Assembly (NCBI GenBank): GCA_018400215.1
Contig: JAGYNF010000025.1
Coordinates: 1 to 11,977, forward strand
Length of the DNA: 11,977 nt
From: Cyanobium sp. M55B138
GTDB taxonomy: Bacteria; Cyanobacteriota; Cyanobacteriia; PCC-6307; Cyanobiaceae
Direction: 5' to 3'
The notes under the pieces were generated by a model that saw only the letters and a list, made by a program, of their open reading frames with translations, did not search any database and was not told the origin of the DNA. This document shows positions 1 to 7,602 of the stretch, piece after piece. The translations under genes and the position numbers were made by a program. The first letter of the stretch is position 1. The number at the start of each line of letters is the position of its first letter.

Positions 1-1537
1 TCACCAGGATCTCGCCGGGCTGGATGGAACTGGCGGCCTCCGGGCTGTCCACCAGGCGCACCCGTCCGCTCACGGAGCCAGTGCCGATGCCGAGACCCTT
101 GGGAAGCACCGCCGCCACGATGCCCACCTTGATGAAGTCGGTGGAGCCACTCACCCCGGAAAGGGTGCCGGCGGTCTGCACCACCAGGTCGCCGTCCTGC
201 AGGAAACCCTGCTCCCGGGCCATGCCCGTGGCCAGGCTGAAGGTGCTGGTGCTGGAGGTCTGCTCCTCCACCAGCAATGGATTCACTCCCCAGCAAAGTT
301 GCAGTTGGCGCGCCACCGACCGCTCGCTGGTGATGGCGAGAATGGGGGTGCTGGGCCTGAACTTGCTCACATTGCGGGCTGTGGCGCCGCCCTTGGTGAG
401 GGAGAGGATCGCCGCGGCATTGAGGTTGCGGGCGATGGTGCTCACCGCCTGGCAGATGGCATTGGGGATCGTGGTGGCCATGCGGCTGTCAATCACCCGC
501 TGGGGGTAGTCGCGCTCGATGCGCCGGGCGATGGTGGCCATGGTGTCCACCGCCTCCACCGGAAAGTCGCCGACGGCGCTTTCATTGGAGAGCATCACGG
601 CATCGGTGCCATCGAGGATGGCGTTGGCCACGTCGCTCACCTCGGCCCGGGTGGGCCTTGGGCAGCTCACCATCGAATCGAGCATCTGGGTGGCGGTGAT
701 CACCGGGATGCCGAGGCTGTTGGCCTTGCGGATCAGCTCCTTCTGCAGCAGGGGCACCTCTTCCGCCGGCATTTCCACCCCCAGATCTCCCCGGGCCACC
801 ATCACCCCATCGCACAGCAACAGGATGTCGTCGATCTGGTCGATGGCCTCGAATTTTTCGATTTTGGCCACCACCGGGGTGCTGGCACCGTGGCTGGCGA
901 TCAGCTCCTTGATCTCCAGCAGGTCGGAGGGGTTGCGCACGAAGCTGAGGGCGACCCAGTCGACCCCCTGCTGCAGGCCAAAGGCCAGGTCGGCTTTGTC
1001 CTTGTCGGTGAGGGCCCGGATCGAGAGCTGCACATCCGGAAAATTCACGCCCTTGTTGTTGGAGAGCACGCCGCCAACCGTGACGCGGCAGGCCAGGGTG
1101 TGGCTGGCCTGATCCACACCCTCCACCACCATCTCCACCCGGCCGTCATCCAGCAGGATGCGGTTGCCGCAGAACACTTCGCCCGCCAACTTGTCGTAGG
1201 TGACCGTGGCGATGGTGCGGTCGCACGTCACATCACGGGATGTGAGGCTGAAGCGATCGCCTTTGGCCAGGGTGATTGGGCCCTCCACGAAGCGGCCGAG
1301 GCGGATTTTCGGACCCTGCAGATCCTGGAGGATGCCAATGTGAACCCCCAGCTCTTCGGAGACCTGGCGAATCGTGGTGATGCGGGCGGCGTGTTCGCTG
1401 TGATCGCCGTGGGAGAAGTTGAGCCGGAAGGTGGTGGCTCCGGCGGCAATCAACTCACGCAGTCGCTCGGGGGAATCGGTGGCGGGCCCAATCGTGGCCA
1501 CAATCTTGGTGCGACGCATCAGATCTGGCTTCAGCAT
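1..1537 (-). CDS. pyk: Pyruvate kinase, C-terminus cut by window edge
   Basis: Transfers the phosphate of phosphoenolpyruvate to ADP, giving pyruvate and ATP in the cytosol; last step of glycolysis. The 512 visible codons start MLKPDLMRRTKIVATIGPA. The substrate-binding stretch FRLNFSHGDH lies at about residues 37-46. Further in are VAKIEKFEAID, the metal-site motif GVMVARGDLGVEMP, ITATQMLDSM and PRPTRAEVSDVANAILDG. The usual bacterial SGETA segment reads SNESAVGDFP here. After the regulatory C domain the frame continues into GIGTGSVSGRVRLVD and PGEILV, the start of a PEP-utiliser-type swivelling domain; cyanobacterial enzymes with it are near 590 residues, so perhaps 80 are missing. The frame is open at the left edge. 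An in-frame ATG at 1519 (MRRTKIVAT) is an alternative start; neither has a clear ribosome site. Divergent from the MazG-like gene. Confidence 0.96.
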   Translation of the reverse strand, partial: MLKPDLMRRTKIVATIGPATDSPERLRELIAAGATTFRLNFSHGDHSEHAARITTIRQVSEELGVHIGILQDLQGPKIRLGRFVEGPITLAKGDRFSLTSRDVTCDRTIATVTYDKLAGEVFCGNRILLDDGRVEMVVEGVDQASHTLACRVTVGGVLSNNKGVNFPDVQLSIRALTDKDKADLAFGLQQGVDWVALSFVRNPSDLLEIKELIASHGASTPVVAKIEKFEAIDQIDDILLLCDGVMVARGDLGVEMPAEEVPLLQKELIRKANSLGIPVITATQMLDSMVSCPRPTRAEVSDVANAILDGTDAVMLSNESAVGDFPVEAVDTMATIARRIERDYPQRVIDSRMATTIPNAICQAVSTIARNLNAAAILSLTKGGATARNVSKFRPSTPILAITSERSVARQLQLCWGVNPLLVEEQTSSTSTFSLATGMAREQGFLQDGDLVVQTAGTLSGVSGSTDFIKVGIVAAVLPKGLGIGTGSVSGRVRLVDSPEAASSIQPGEILV

Positions 1538-1580
1538 CGGCACACCATGGATAGGTCGAAACTACCATCGGCCCTGTCAC

Positions 1581-1587
1581 AGGGAGG
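1581..1587 (+). promoter_or_regulatory. Strong Shine-Dalgarno site before a TTG start
   Basis: AGGGAGG, six bases before the TTG at 1594. It is the clearest ribosome site in the window and decides the start of the MazG-like gene, which has no usable ATG. Confidence 0.7.
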
Positions 1588-1593
1588 ATTGGC

Positions 1594-1923
1594 TTGGAGC
1601 TCCGCACCTACCAGACCCAGTCGCGCCAGACGGCCCGCTATCCCCAGGCCGGGGCCAATCCCATCTATCCAACCCTGGGCCTGTGCGGCGAGGCCGGTGA
1701 GGTGGCGGACAAGGTGAAAAAGGTGATCCGTGACCAGGGCGGCAACTTCAGCCCCGAAGCGGTGGCGGCCCTGGAACTGGAGCTCGGTGATGTGCTCTGG
1801 TACGTGGCCCAATTGGCCACGGAACTCGGACTCGACCTGGATCGGGTGGCCCAGGCCAACCTCGACAAGCTGGCCAGTCGCATGTCCCGTAACGTGATTG
1901 CTGGCAGCGGCGACCTGCGATGA
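1594..1923 (+). CDS. MazG-like nucleoside triphosphate pyrophosphohydrolase
   Basis: A 109-residue single-domain protein of the all-alpha MazG/NTP-pyrophosphatase superfamily, which splits nucleoside triphosphates to monophosphate and pyrophosphate, often to clear damaged or unwanted nucleotides. The magnesium-binding acidic pairs are visible as EAGE (residues 33-36) and ELGD (63-66). They are followed by a conserved N89, K92, R96 pattern in ANLDKLASR. The start is TTG, chosen because a strong AGGGAGG ribosome site at 1581-1587 sits six bases upstream and no in-frame ATG lies before the first acidic motif. It is far shorter than the two-domain MazG of E. coli, so it should not be given that symbol. 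The stop overlaps the next gene's start (ATGA), suggesting translational coupling. The nucleotide substrate cannot be read from sequence. Confidence 0.9.
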   Translation: MELRTYQTQSRQTARYPQAGANPIYPTLGLCGEAGEVADKVKKVIRDQGGNFSPEAVAALELELGDVLWYVAQLATELGLDLDRVAQANLDKLASRMSRNVIAGSGDLR

Positions 1924-2423
1924 CGGCCCTCTTCCCCCCTGTGGCTCCCAGCCGCTGGCGCCACGGGATCGCTGCCCTGTTGCTGGCCTGCCTGCTGCTG
2001 GGGGCACCCGGGGCAGCCCTGGCCGCTGAGCTCAAGGTGAGCGAGGTGAGCCTGGAGCCCTGCCCGGCCCAGGACGTGGCGGCCCAGCCCGATCTGCGGG
2101 GCGCCGTAGGGGCGCTTTGTTATGCCCTGCGGGGCAGCGTGGAGAATCCAGGCCGCAACACGGTGGTCGACACCGATGTCTATGCCCGCATCCTCGATGC
2201 CAGCGGTGAGCCGGTGCTGCAGAACCGCACCCGCGTGGGCAGCATTGGCGATGTGCCGCCGGGCCGTTCCAGCTTTGCCCTGCGGCTGGCGGTGCCGGCT
2301 GGCACACCAGGACCGCTTGGCTTCTCCAGCGTGAAGGCCAGGGGGTTCAAGGCCCCGGTGCGCACCCGGGCTGGGGTGGACGACGACCTGCTGCCGCTGG
2401 AGCGGGCTCTGGCGGATCAGTAG
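1920..2423 (+). CDS. Predicted exported protein of unknown function
   Basis: A 167-residue protein I cannot name. Residues 1-36 look like a Sec signal peptide: R12, R14 and H15, a hydrophobic stretch (about 17-30) and an Ala-rich cleavage site near GAALAA|EL. The mature part has two cysteines (C48, C67) that could form a disulfide. Its middle looks like a beta-sandwich of the FxLYD/CARDB sort: GSVENPGRNTVVDTDVYARI, a turn at DASGEP, then VPPGRSSFALRLAVP. Such small domains are often found in exported proteins with no known activity, so no function is assigned. Its ATG overlaps the stop of the MazG-like gene by four bases, so the two are probably cotranslated although one is cytosolic and the other exported. 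Its 3' end overlaps the convergent yggT gene by seven bases. Confidence 0.85.
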   Translation: MTALFPPVAPSRWRHGIAALLLACLLLGAPGAALAAELKVSEVSLEPCPAQDVAAQPDLRGAVGALCYALRGSVENPGRNTVVDTDVYARILDASGEPVLQNRTRVGSIGDVPPGRSSFALRLAVPAGTPGPLGFSSVKARGFKAPVRTRAGVDDDLLPLERALADQ

Positions 2424-2704
2424 AGGCCAGCCATCACACTCATGCTGGCGCTGCCCAGGATCTGCTGGCCCAGATTGAGGGCGAGGAAGGCCAGAATCGC
2501 CGAGAGGTCGAGACCGCCGATCGGTGGGATCAGGCCGCGGAAGGCGTTGAGGTAGGGGTCGGTGATCGAGCTCACCGTGCCCAACAGGGGATTGCTCCAG
2601 TCCAGGTTGGGGAACCAGCTGAGCAACACCCGCACCAGCAGGATCAGCGAATAGATCTCGAGGGTGCGGCTGAGCACGCTCAGCAGGGTGGCGATCACTT
2701 CCAT
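2417..2704 (-). CDS. YggT/Ycf19 family small membrane protein
   Basis: A 95-residue integral membrane protein with two predicted helices (about 5-28 and 67-88), a usual size for the family. Family signatures are LLVRVLLSWFPN after the first helix, TDPYLNAFRGLIPPIGG in the loop, and LDLSAILAFLALN entering the second. The family also includes plastid Ycf19; relatives have been linked to organisation of thylakoid or cytoplasmic membranes, cell division and osmotic tolerance, but the biochemical role is not settled. The gene lies 70 bases downstream of scpB on the same strand and may be cotranscribed with it. No clear ribosome site precedes the ATG. The last seven bases overlap the end of the convergent exported-protein gene. 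Confidence 0.93.
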   Translation of the reverse strand: MEVIATLLSVLSRTLEIYSLILLVRVLLSWFPNLDWSNPLLGTVSSITDPYLNAFRGLIPPIGGLDLSAILAFLALNLGQQILGSASMSVMAGLY

Positions 2705-2774
2705 GGAGTGGGTGAGGTGGCGGTCTGGGGCGGAATGGGCTGGAGTGCCTGGGAGGCCCTAGCCAGCAACGACT

Positions 2775-3275
2775 CTATGCAGCCCGGTCGGGCTGCTGAT
2801 CGGTTCGCACGGCAAAGGTGCGGTGGAACTTTTCGCTGAGGCTCAACCAATAGGAGCGCCCCTCACTCTGGCGCCTGCGCTCGATGAAATTCTGGGCCAG
2901 CAGTTCTTTGATGTGGTCGTAGGCCCCGGAGCCGCGCAGCTCCACCAGCTCCGACTGGAGGATGCGCTTCTTGAGGGCAATGGTGGCCAGGGTGCGCAGG
3001 GTGGCGGTGGAGAGATCCACCGGCAACAGGTTCTGCACCAGGTCGGTGAGGCTCTCCCGCAATTGCAGGCTGTAGGTGTTGCCCTCCTGTCGGATTTCCA
3101 GGGCGGTGTCGCGGTGCGCGTAGTCGGCCATCAGGGTGATCAGGGCCAACTCGGCCGCATCCCGCTCCACGGCTGCGATGCCGGCCAGCTCCGCGAGGCT
3201 CAGGGGCTTTCCCTTCAGGTAGAGAATCGCCTCCAGCTGCGCCGCCAGGGAGAGCTCCCGATCAGGGCTCCGCAT
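2775..3275 (-). CDS. scpB: Segregation and condensation protein B (ScpB)
   Basis: Kleisin-associated subunit of the SMC-ScpA-ScpB condensin complex, which compacts and helps separate the chromosome. The 166-residue protein shows the two winged-helix domains of the family. The first opens with LAAQLEAILYLKGKPLSLAEL and runs to LRESLTDLVQNLLP. The second contains LSTATLRTLATIALKKRILQSELVELRG, then GAYDHIKELLAQNFIERRRQSEGRSYWLSLSEKF. It lacks the long acidic C-terminal tail of some homologues. The ATG lies inside the 3' end of ilvA (14-base overlap) with a G-rich ribosome site just upstream, so it is probably translated from the ilvA transcript. The partners smc and scpA are not in this window. 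Confidence 0.93.
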   Translation of the reverse strand: MRSPDRELSLAAQLEAILYLKGKPLSLAELAGIAAVERDAAELALITLMADYAHRDTALEIRQEGNTYSLQLRESLTDLVQNLLPVDLSTATLRTLATIALKKRILQSELVELRGSGAYDHIKELLAQNFIERRRQSEGRSYWLSLSEKFHRTFAVRTDQQPDRAA

Positions 3276-4881
3276 CGATCGCCCCCCCTGCCACCTGCCT
3301 GCGCAAGTTACCCAGGCTGCCGGCTGGCGGCACGGCCCCTAGAAACAGCTGATAGGCGGGATTGGCCGTCTCATCCACCCATTGATAGCCCAGCCCGTCG
3401 AGGAAGCTGTCCCATTCCCCCTGCTCCCCCGCTGGCACCTGAACCCCCACCACGATGCGGCCCACGTCGGCGCCGTGGTTGCGGTAGTGAAAGATGCTGA
3501 TGTTCCAGTTGGGATGGAGGCTGGTGAGGAAGCGCATCAGGGCCCCAGGCCGCTCTGGAAACTCGAAGCGATAGAGCAGTTCGCGATCGGCCGCCGCCTG
3601 CGGTAAGCGGCCCCCCACCATGTGGCGCAAGTGCAGTTTGGAGAGCTCGTCGTTCGAGAGGTCCAGGCAGGCAAAGCCCGCCGCCCGCACGTCGTGGATC
3701 AGGTCCTGTTCGTCGCGGCTGCCCGTGGTTTGCACCCCCACAAAGATGTGGGCCCGGCTGGGATCGGCCAGCCGGTAGCTGAATTCGGTGAGGTTGCGCT
3801 GGCCCAGCAGGGTGCAGAAGCGGCGCAGGCTGCCAGGCTGTTCCGGGATCTCCACCGCCAGCATCGCCTCCCGGTCCTCGGCGATCTCGGTGCGTTCGGC
3901 CACGAAACGCAGCCGATCGAAATTCATGTTGGCTCCGCAGGCGACCGCCACCAGGGTGCGGTCGATCAGCTGCCGGGCCTGGACATCGGCCTTCATGCCG
4001 GCGATGGCGAGGGCCCCGGCGGGCTCCAGGATGGAGCGGGTGTCTTCAAAAACGTCCTTGATGGCGGCACAGATGGCATCGGTGTTCACCGTCACCATCC
4101 GGTCGACGAAGCGCTGGGCCAGGGCAAAGGTGTGCCGGCCCACCTCCCGCACGGCCACCCCATCGGCAAACAGCCCCACCTGCTCCAGCCGCACCCGACT
4201 GCCACAGGCGAGCGAGCGGGTCATGGCGTCGGCGTCCGTCGGCTCCACCCCCACGATCTCCACCTGGGGCCAGAGGGCCTTCACGTAGGCGGCGATGCCG
4301 GCGATCAGGCCCCCGCCCCCCACGGCCACGTAGATGGCATCGGGGGGGGTGGAGCACTGGCGCAGGATCTCCAGGCCGATGGTGCCCTGGCCTGCGATCA
4401 CATCCGGGTCGTCGAAGGGGTGGATGAAGCTGAGCTTCCGCTCGGCGGCCAGCCGGGTGGCCTCGCTGCAGGCATCGTCGTAGTTGTCGCCATGGAGCAC
4501 CACCTCGGCGCCCCGGGCCGCCACCGCCTTCACCTTCATCTCGGGCGTGGTGAGCGGCATCACGATTACGGCCCTGCAGCCCAGGCGCTGGGCCGCCAGG
4601 GCCACCCCCTGGGCGTGGTTGCCGGCGCTGGCCGCGATCACGCCCCGGTCGAGCTCGGCGGCGCTGAGGCCGGCCATCCGGTTGTAGGCCCCCCGCAGCT
4701 TGAAGCTGAACACCGGCTGCAGGTCTTCCCGCTTCAGCAGCACCCGGTTGCCCAGGCGGGCACTGAGGTTCGGCGCCAGATCCAGGGGCGATTCGATCGC
4801 CACGTCGTACACCCGTGCCCGCAGGATGCGCTGCAGATAGCCGTTCGTGTCCTGCAGGGCTTGGGGCTGGGGTTGGCTCAT
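3262..4881 (-). CDS. ilvA: Threonine ammonia-lyase, biosynthetic (IlvA)
   Basis: PLP enzyme that deaminates L-threonine to 2-oxobutanoate and ammonia, the committed step of isoleucine synthesis. With the chosen ATG it is 539 residues. The PLP lysine is in [12 protein letters not shown] (about K61), the ASAGNHAQG substrate loop follows, and the phosphate-binding GGGGL is at about 188-192. Two ACT-like regulatory repeats follow: [13 protein letters not shown] to HIFVGVQ, and [13 protein letters not shown] to IVVGVQVP. The double repeat marks the isoleucine-inhibited, valine-activated biosynthetic form, as in E. coli IlvA, rather than the short catabolic enzyme; the allostery is inferred from the family. 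A GTG at 4935 would add 18 residues, but these look unrelated to the family and would take nearly all the divergent spacer. scpB follows with a 14-base overlap. Confidence 0.95.
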   Translation of the reverse strand: MSQPQPQALQDTNGYLQRILRARVYDVAIESPLDLAPNLSARLGNRVLLKREDLQPVFSFKLRGAYNRMAGLSAAELDRGVIAASAGNHAQGVALAAQRLGCRAVIVMPLTTPEMKVKAVAARGAEVVLHGDNYDDACSEATRLAAERKLSFIHPFDDPDVIAGQGTIGLEILRQCSTPPDAIYVAVGGGGLIAGIAAYVKALWPQVEIVGVEPTDADAMTRSLACGSRVRLEQVGLFADGVAVREVGRHTFALAQRFVDRMVTVNTDAICAAIKDVFEDTRSILEPAGALAIAGMKADVQARQLIDRTLVAVACGANMNFDRLRFVAERTEIAEDREAMLAVEIPEQPGSLRRFCTLLGQRNLTEFSYRLADPSRAHIFVGVQTTGSRDEQDLIHDVRAAGFACLDLSNDELSKLHLRHMVGGRLPQAAADRELLYRFEFPERPGALMRFLTSLHPNWNISIFHYRNHGADVGRIVVGVQVPAGEQGEWDSFLDGLGYQWVDETANPAYQLFLGAVPPAGSLGNLRRQVAGGAIDAEP

Positions 4882-4953
4882 CGCCCCAGTCTCGCAATCG
4901 GCATCCGTCGGTTGGGCATACGGCCTAGATTGCACCCCACTTCAGGGTCCGTG
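4882..4953. promoter_or_regulatory. Divergent ilvA/dxs intergenic region
   Basis: These 72 bases separate the start codons of ilvA (leftward) and dxs (rightward) and must hold promoters for both, or overlap them. The only -10-like element I see for dxs is TAGATT at 4926-4931 (four of six consensus bases) without a convincing -35. No operator or riboswitch fold is evident. Promoter placement is inferred from gene orientation, not from strong motifs. Confidence 0.3.
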
Positions 4954-6888
4954 ATGCATCTCAGCGAGCTGAGTCACCCGAACCAGCTGCACGGGCTCAG
5001 CACTGTCGAGCTTGAGGCGATCGCCCGCCAGATCCGCGAGCGTCACCTGGAGGTGGTGAGCACCAGCGGCGGCCACCTCGGCCCTGGCCTGGGGGTGGTG
5101 GAACTCACCCTGGCGCTGTACCAAACCCTCGATCTCGACCACGACAAGGTGGTGTGGGATGTGGGGCACCAGGCCTACCCCCACAAGCTGATCACCGGTC
5201 GCTATGCCAGCTTCGACACCCTGCGCCAGCAGGGGGGCGTGGCCGGCTACCTGAAGCGCAGCGAGAGCCGCTTCGACCACTTCGGTGCGGGCCACGCCAG
5301 CACTTCGATCTCGGCGGCCCTGGGCATGGCCCTGGCCCGCGATCGCCGGGGTGCCAACTTCAAATGTGTGGCTGTGATCGGCGATGGCTCCCTTACGGGG
5401 GGCATGGCTTTGGAGGCCATCAACCACGCCGGCCACCTGCCCCACACCCGGCTGCTGGTGGTGCTCAACGACAACGACATGTCGATCAGCCCACCGGTCG
5501 GGGCCCTCTCCACCCACCTCAACCGCATGCGGCACAGCAAGCCGCTGCAGTTTCTGCAGGACAACGCCGAGGAGGCGATCAAGCACCTTCCCTTCCTGCA
5601 CGGTGAGCTGCCGCCGGAGCTGAAGAATCTCAAGGAGAGCATGAAGCGCCTGGCGGTGCCCAAGCTCGGTGCCGTGTTCGAAGAGCTGGGCTTCACCTAC
5701 ATGGGGCCGGTGGACGGCCACGACATCGCCGGCATGGTGAAGGTGTTCCAGCAGGCCCATGAGCACGAGGGGCCGGTGTTGGTGCACGTGGCCACCACCA
5801 AGGGCAAGGGCTATCCCTACGCCGAGGCCGACCAGGTGGGCTACCACGCCCAGAGCGCCTTCGACCTCACCACCGGCAAGGCCTACCCCTCCAGCAAGCC
5901 GAAGCCCCCCAGTTACAGCAAGGTGTTTGGCCAGACTCTGGTCACCCTCTGCGAGCACGACCCCACCGTGGTGGGGATCACCGCCGCCATGGCCACCGGC
6001 ACCGGCCTCGATTTGCTCGAGAAGGCCCTGCCCGACCAGTACTTCGACGTGGGCATCGCCGAGCAGCACGCCGTGACCATGGCGGCGGGGATGGCCTGCG
6101 AGGGGCTCAAACCCGTGTGCGCCATCTACAGCACCTTCCTGCAGCGGGCCTACGACCAGATCATCCACGATGTGGGCATTCAGAAGCTGCCCGTCACGTT
6201 TGTGATCGACCGGGCCGGGCTGGTGGGGGCCGATGGACCCACCCACCAGGGCCAGTACGACATCAGCTATCTGCGCTGCGTGCCCAATTTCACGGTGATG
6301 GCGCCGAAGGATGAGGCGGAATTGCAGCGGATGCTGGTGACCGCCATCCACCACGACGGCCCCTGCGCCCTGCGGATCCCCCGCGGCGAGGGGGAGGGGG
6401 TGCCGCTGGCGGAGGAGGGCTTCGAAACGCTGCAGATCGGCCGGGGTGAACTGCTCACCGATGGCGACGACCTGCTGCTGGTGGCCTACGGCTCCATGGT
6501 GTATCCAGCTCTTCAGACGGCTGGCCTGCTGCAGGAGCAGGGGGTGCGGGCGGCGGTGATCAACGCCCGCTTCCTCAGGCCCCTGGATGAGGCGCTAATC
6601 CTGCCGATGGCCCGCCGCATCGGGCGGGTGGTCACGATGGAGGAGGGCTGCCTGGCCGGTGGCTTTGGTGCCGCCGTGGTGGAAACCCTCAACGACCATG
6701 GGGTGCTGGTGCCAGTGCTGCGCATCGGCATTCCCGATCAGCTCGTGGACCACGCCAGCCCGGAGCAGAGCAAGCGGGCCCTGGGCCTGACGCCCCCCCA
6801 GATGGCTGACCGGATCCTGGAGCGCTTTCCCGCCAGCCGTTCGGCGGCGGGCAGCAGCCAAGCCAACCCCCAACCCCTGGGGGTTTAG
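4954..6888 (+). CDS. dxs: 1-deoxy-D-xylulose-5-phosphate synthase (Dxs)
   Basis: Condenses pyruvate with glyceraldehyde 3-phosphate, using thiamine diphosphate, to give 1-deoxyxylulose 5-phosphate: the entry step of the MEP isoprenoid pathway, which supplies carotenoids, phytol for chlorophyll and quinone side chains. The 644-residue length is normal. The ThDP/magnesium motif is GDGSLTGG (143-150) through NDND (172-175). Conserved histidines are in GGHLGP (H41) and VGHQAYPHK (H72). The pyrimidine-domain catalytic glutamate is in [17 protein letters not shown] (E370), followed by [15 protein letters not shown] and a transketolase C-terminal domain ending near [14 protein letters not shown]. 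The start is the ATG six bases after AGGG (4944-4947); a GTG lies just ahead at 4951. The frame stays open far upstream, but that stretch is the complement of ilvA and not protein. Confidence 0.97.
   Translation: MHLSELSHPNQLHGLSTVELEAIARQIRERHLEVVSTSGGHLGPGLGVVELTLALYQTLDLDHDKVVWDVGHQAYPHKLITGRYASFDTLRQQGGVAGYLKRSESRFDHFGAGHASTSISAALGMALARDRRGANFKCVAVIGDGSLTGGMALEAINHAGHLPHTRLLVVLNDNDMSISPPVGALSTHLNRMRHSKPLQFLQDNAEEAIKHLPFLHGELPPELKNLKESMKRLAVPKLGAVFEELGFTYMGPVDGHDIAGMVKVFQQAHEHEGPVLVHVATTKGKGYPYAEADQVGYHAQSAFDLTTGKAYPSSKPKPPSYSKVFGQTLVTLCEHDPTVVGITAAMATGTGLDLLEKALPDQYFDVGIAEQHAVTMAAGMACEGLKPVCAIYSTFLQRAYDQIIHDVGIQKLPVTFVIDRAGLVGADGPTHQGQYDISYLRCVPNFTVMAPKDEAELQRMLVTAIHHDGPCALRIPRGEGEGVPLAEEGFETLQIGRGELLTDGDDLLLVAYGSMVYPALQTAGLLQEQGVRAAVINARFLRPLDEALILPMARRIGRVVTMEEGCLAGGFGAAVVETLNDHGVLVPVLRIGIPDQLVDHASPEQSKRALGLTPPQMADRILERFPASRSAAGSSQANPQPLGV
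6865..6885 (+). terminator. GC-rich hairpin over the end of dxs
   Basis: A perfect 7-bp inverted repeat (AACCCCC at 6865-6871, GGGGGTT at 6879-6885) with a 7-base loop covers the last dxs codons and ends right before the TAG stop. Only TTTA follows, not a real U-tract, so it may be a weak terminator, an RNA-stabilising structure, or chance in C-rich sequence. dxs and psaK converge with 33 bases between them, so some end signal is expected here. Confidence 0.3.
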
Positions 6889-6921
6889 CCGGGCGGGGCG
6901 CTTACCGGGTCGAGCAGTGGT

Positions 6922-7191
6922 TCAGACGACGCCGCGGGAGGCCAGGCCGAGGATCGCGCCCATGCCGAGGAGGTGACCCAGGCTCAGGGTGCCGAGCATG
7001 GCGCCGTGGCTGAAGCCACCGAACAGGGCGGCATTGGGCAGCTGCAGGCCCACATTGGGCTGCTTGATCGTGGCCTTGCCGATGGCGATGGCAATCACAT
7101 TGCACACGATCATCACCAGGGCCACCTTGGGGGACCAGGTGATTGTGGTGGGAGCCATGGCCAGGGGCTGGATCAGGAGGGACGCGAGCAT
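6922..7191 (-). CDS. psaK: Photosystem I reaction centre subunit PsaK
   Basis: An 89-residue peripheral subunit of photosystem I in the thylakoid membrane. It binds chlorophyll and carotenoid at the edge of PsaA and, in other cyanobacteria, helps couple antenna energy to the reaction centre. Two membrane helices are visible (about 22-40 and 62-84), joined by a polar loop. Family motifs are WSPKVALVMIVCNVIAIAIG, KATIKQPNVG, LPNAALFGGFSHGAMLGTLS and GHLLGMGAILGLA. Residues 1-13 probably correspond to the short processed or lumen-side segment of the family. The start ATG has no obvious Shine-Dalgarno site. Downstream it converges with dxs; upstream, 81 bases away and on the same strand, is the DUF3593 gene, so psaK could be transcribed from its own promoter or with that pair. 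Confidence 0.95.
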   Translation of the reverse strand: MLASLLIQPLAMAPTTITWSPKVALVMIVCNVIAIAIGKATIKQPNVGLQLPNAALFGGFSHGAMLGTLSLGHLLGMGAILGLASRGVV

Positions 7192-7216
7192 GGAGCACTA
7201 GGCGACGGCTCCATCT

Positions 7217-7228
7217 TCCGGGCCCGGA
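7217..7228. repeat. 12-base palindrome in the psaK leader
   Basis: TCCGGGCCCGGA is a perfect palindrome 26-37 bases upstream of the psaK start. It could be an operator half-site pair or an RNA hairpin, but at this GC content several such palindromes are expected by chance in 12 kb. No HLR1-type (RpaB) direct repeat was seen in the 81-base spacer. Confidence 0.2.
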
Positions 7229-7272
7229 TGGCTCCTGCCCCCTCCCCTTAAGACTTGTTCATCCCCTTCGCC

Positions 7273-7602
7273 TCAGCGCCGGGCCGCCTGGGTGAAGCCG
7301 ATCGCCACCAGCAGGTTGGCCAGGGTGAGGAAGGCCTCGGCCCCGCCGTGCAGGCCGTCCACGTCCGCCAGCTGCTGGCCGCTGCCCTGCAGGGCGAGCA
7401 GCGAGGCGCCGATGGTCACGGCCACAAACAGCAGGGTGAGTTGAAAGCCCCGCAGGGCCAGCCTGGGGAAGGCCTCCACCTGGCCCGCCAGCCACAGGAA
7501 GGCGAGGTAGGGCAGCAGCGACAACACGAAGAACGGACCCGGATCAATCCCGGCCATCCACTGCAGCAGCTGCAGCCCCGCCGCCGAGGCCTGCTCAGCC
7601 AT
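7273..7602 (-). CDS. DUF3593 family membrane protein
   Basis: A 109-residue membrane protein of unknown function that I place in DUF3593, a family of cyanobacteria and plants. Recognisable features are the N-terminal IDPGPFFVLSLLPYLAFLW, the central FQLTLLFVAVTIGASLLA, and the conserved LADVDGLHGGAEAFLTLAN near the C-terminus. Three membrane helices are likely (about 22-42, 54-70 and 88-105). The polar DGLHGGAEAF segment between the last two is the most strongly recognised part and may be a functional site. The ATG overlaps the stop of the DUF2499 gene by eight bases, implying coupled translation and perhaps a complex of the two proteins. psaK follows 81 bases downstream on the same strand. 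Family assignment is from memory of its motifs, without a search. Confidence 0.82.
   Translation of the reverse strand: MAEQASAAGLQLLQWMAGIDPGPFFVLSLLPYLAFLWLAGQVEAFPRLALRGFQLTLLFVAVTIGASLLALQGSGQQLADVDGLHGGAEAFLTLANLLVAIGFTQAARR

Noticed and set aside
299..1717. 472-codon open frame on the plus strand opposite pyk
   Set aside because: Its composition (His, Gly, Ala, Gln-rich, no motif) is typical of the complement of a GC-rich gene. The minus strand carries an unmistakable pyruvate kinase.
4882..4935. 18-residue N-terminal extension of IlvA from GTG at 4935
   Set aside because: The added residues do not resemble the family, and the extension would leave only 18 bases to the dxs start. The ATG at 4881 fits better.
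3622..4953. 444-codon upstream extension of the dxs reading frame
   Set aside because: It is the complement of ilvA, is His/Gly-rich without motifs, and normal Dxs proteins begin at the MHLSEL start at 4954.
4942..6354. 470-codon minus-strand open frame opposite dxs
   Set aside because: Low-complexity His/Gly/Val-rich translation with no family motif; a shadow of the dxs codon bias.
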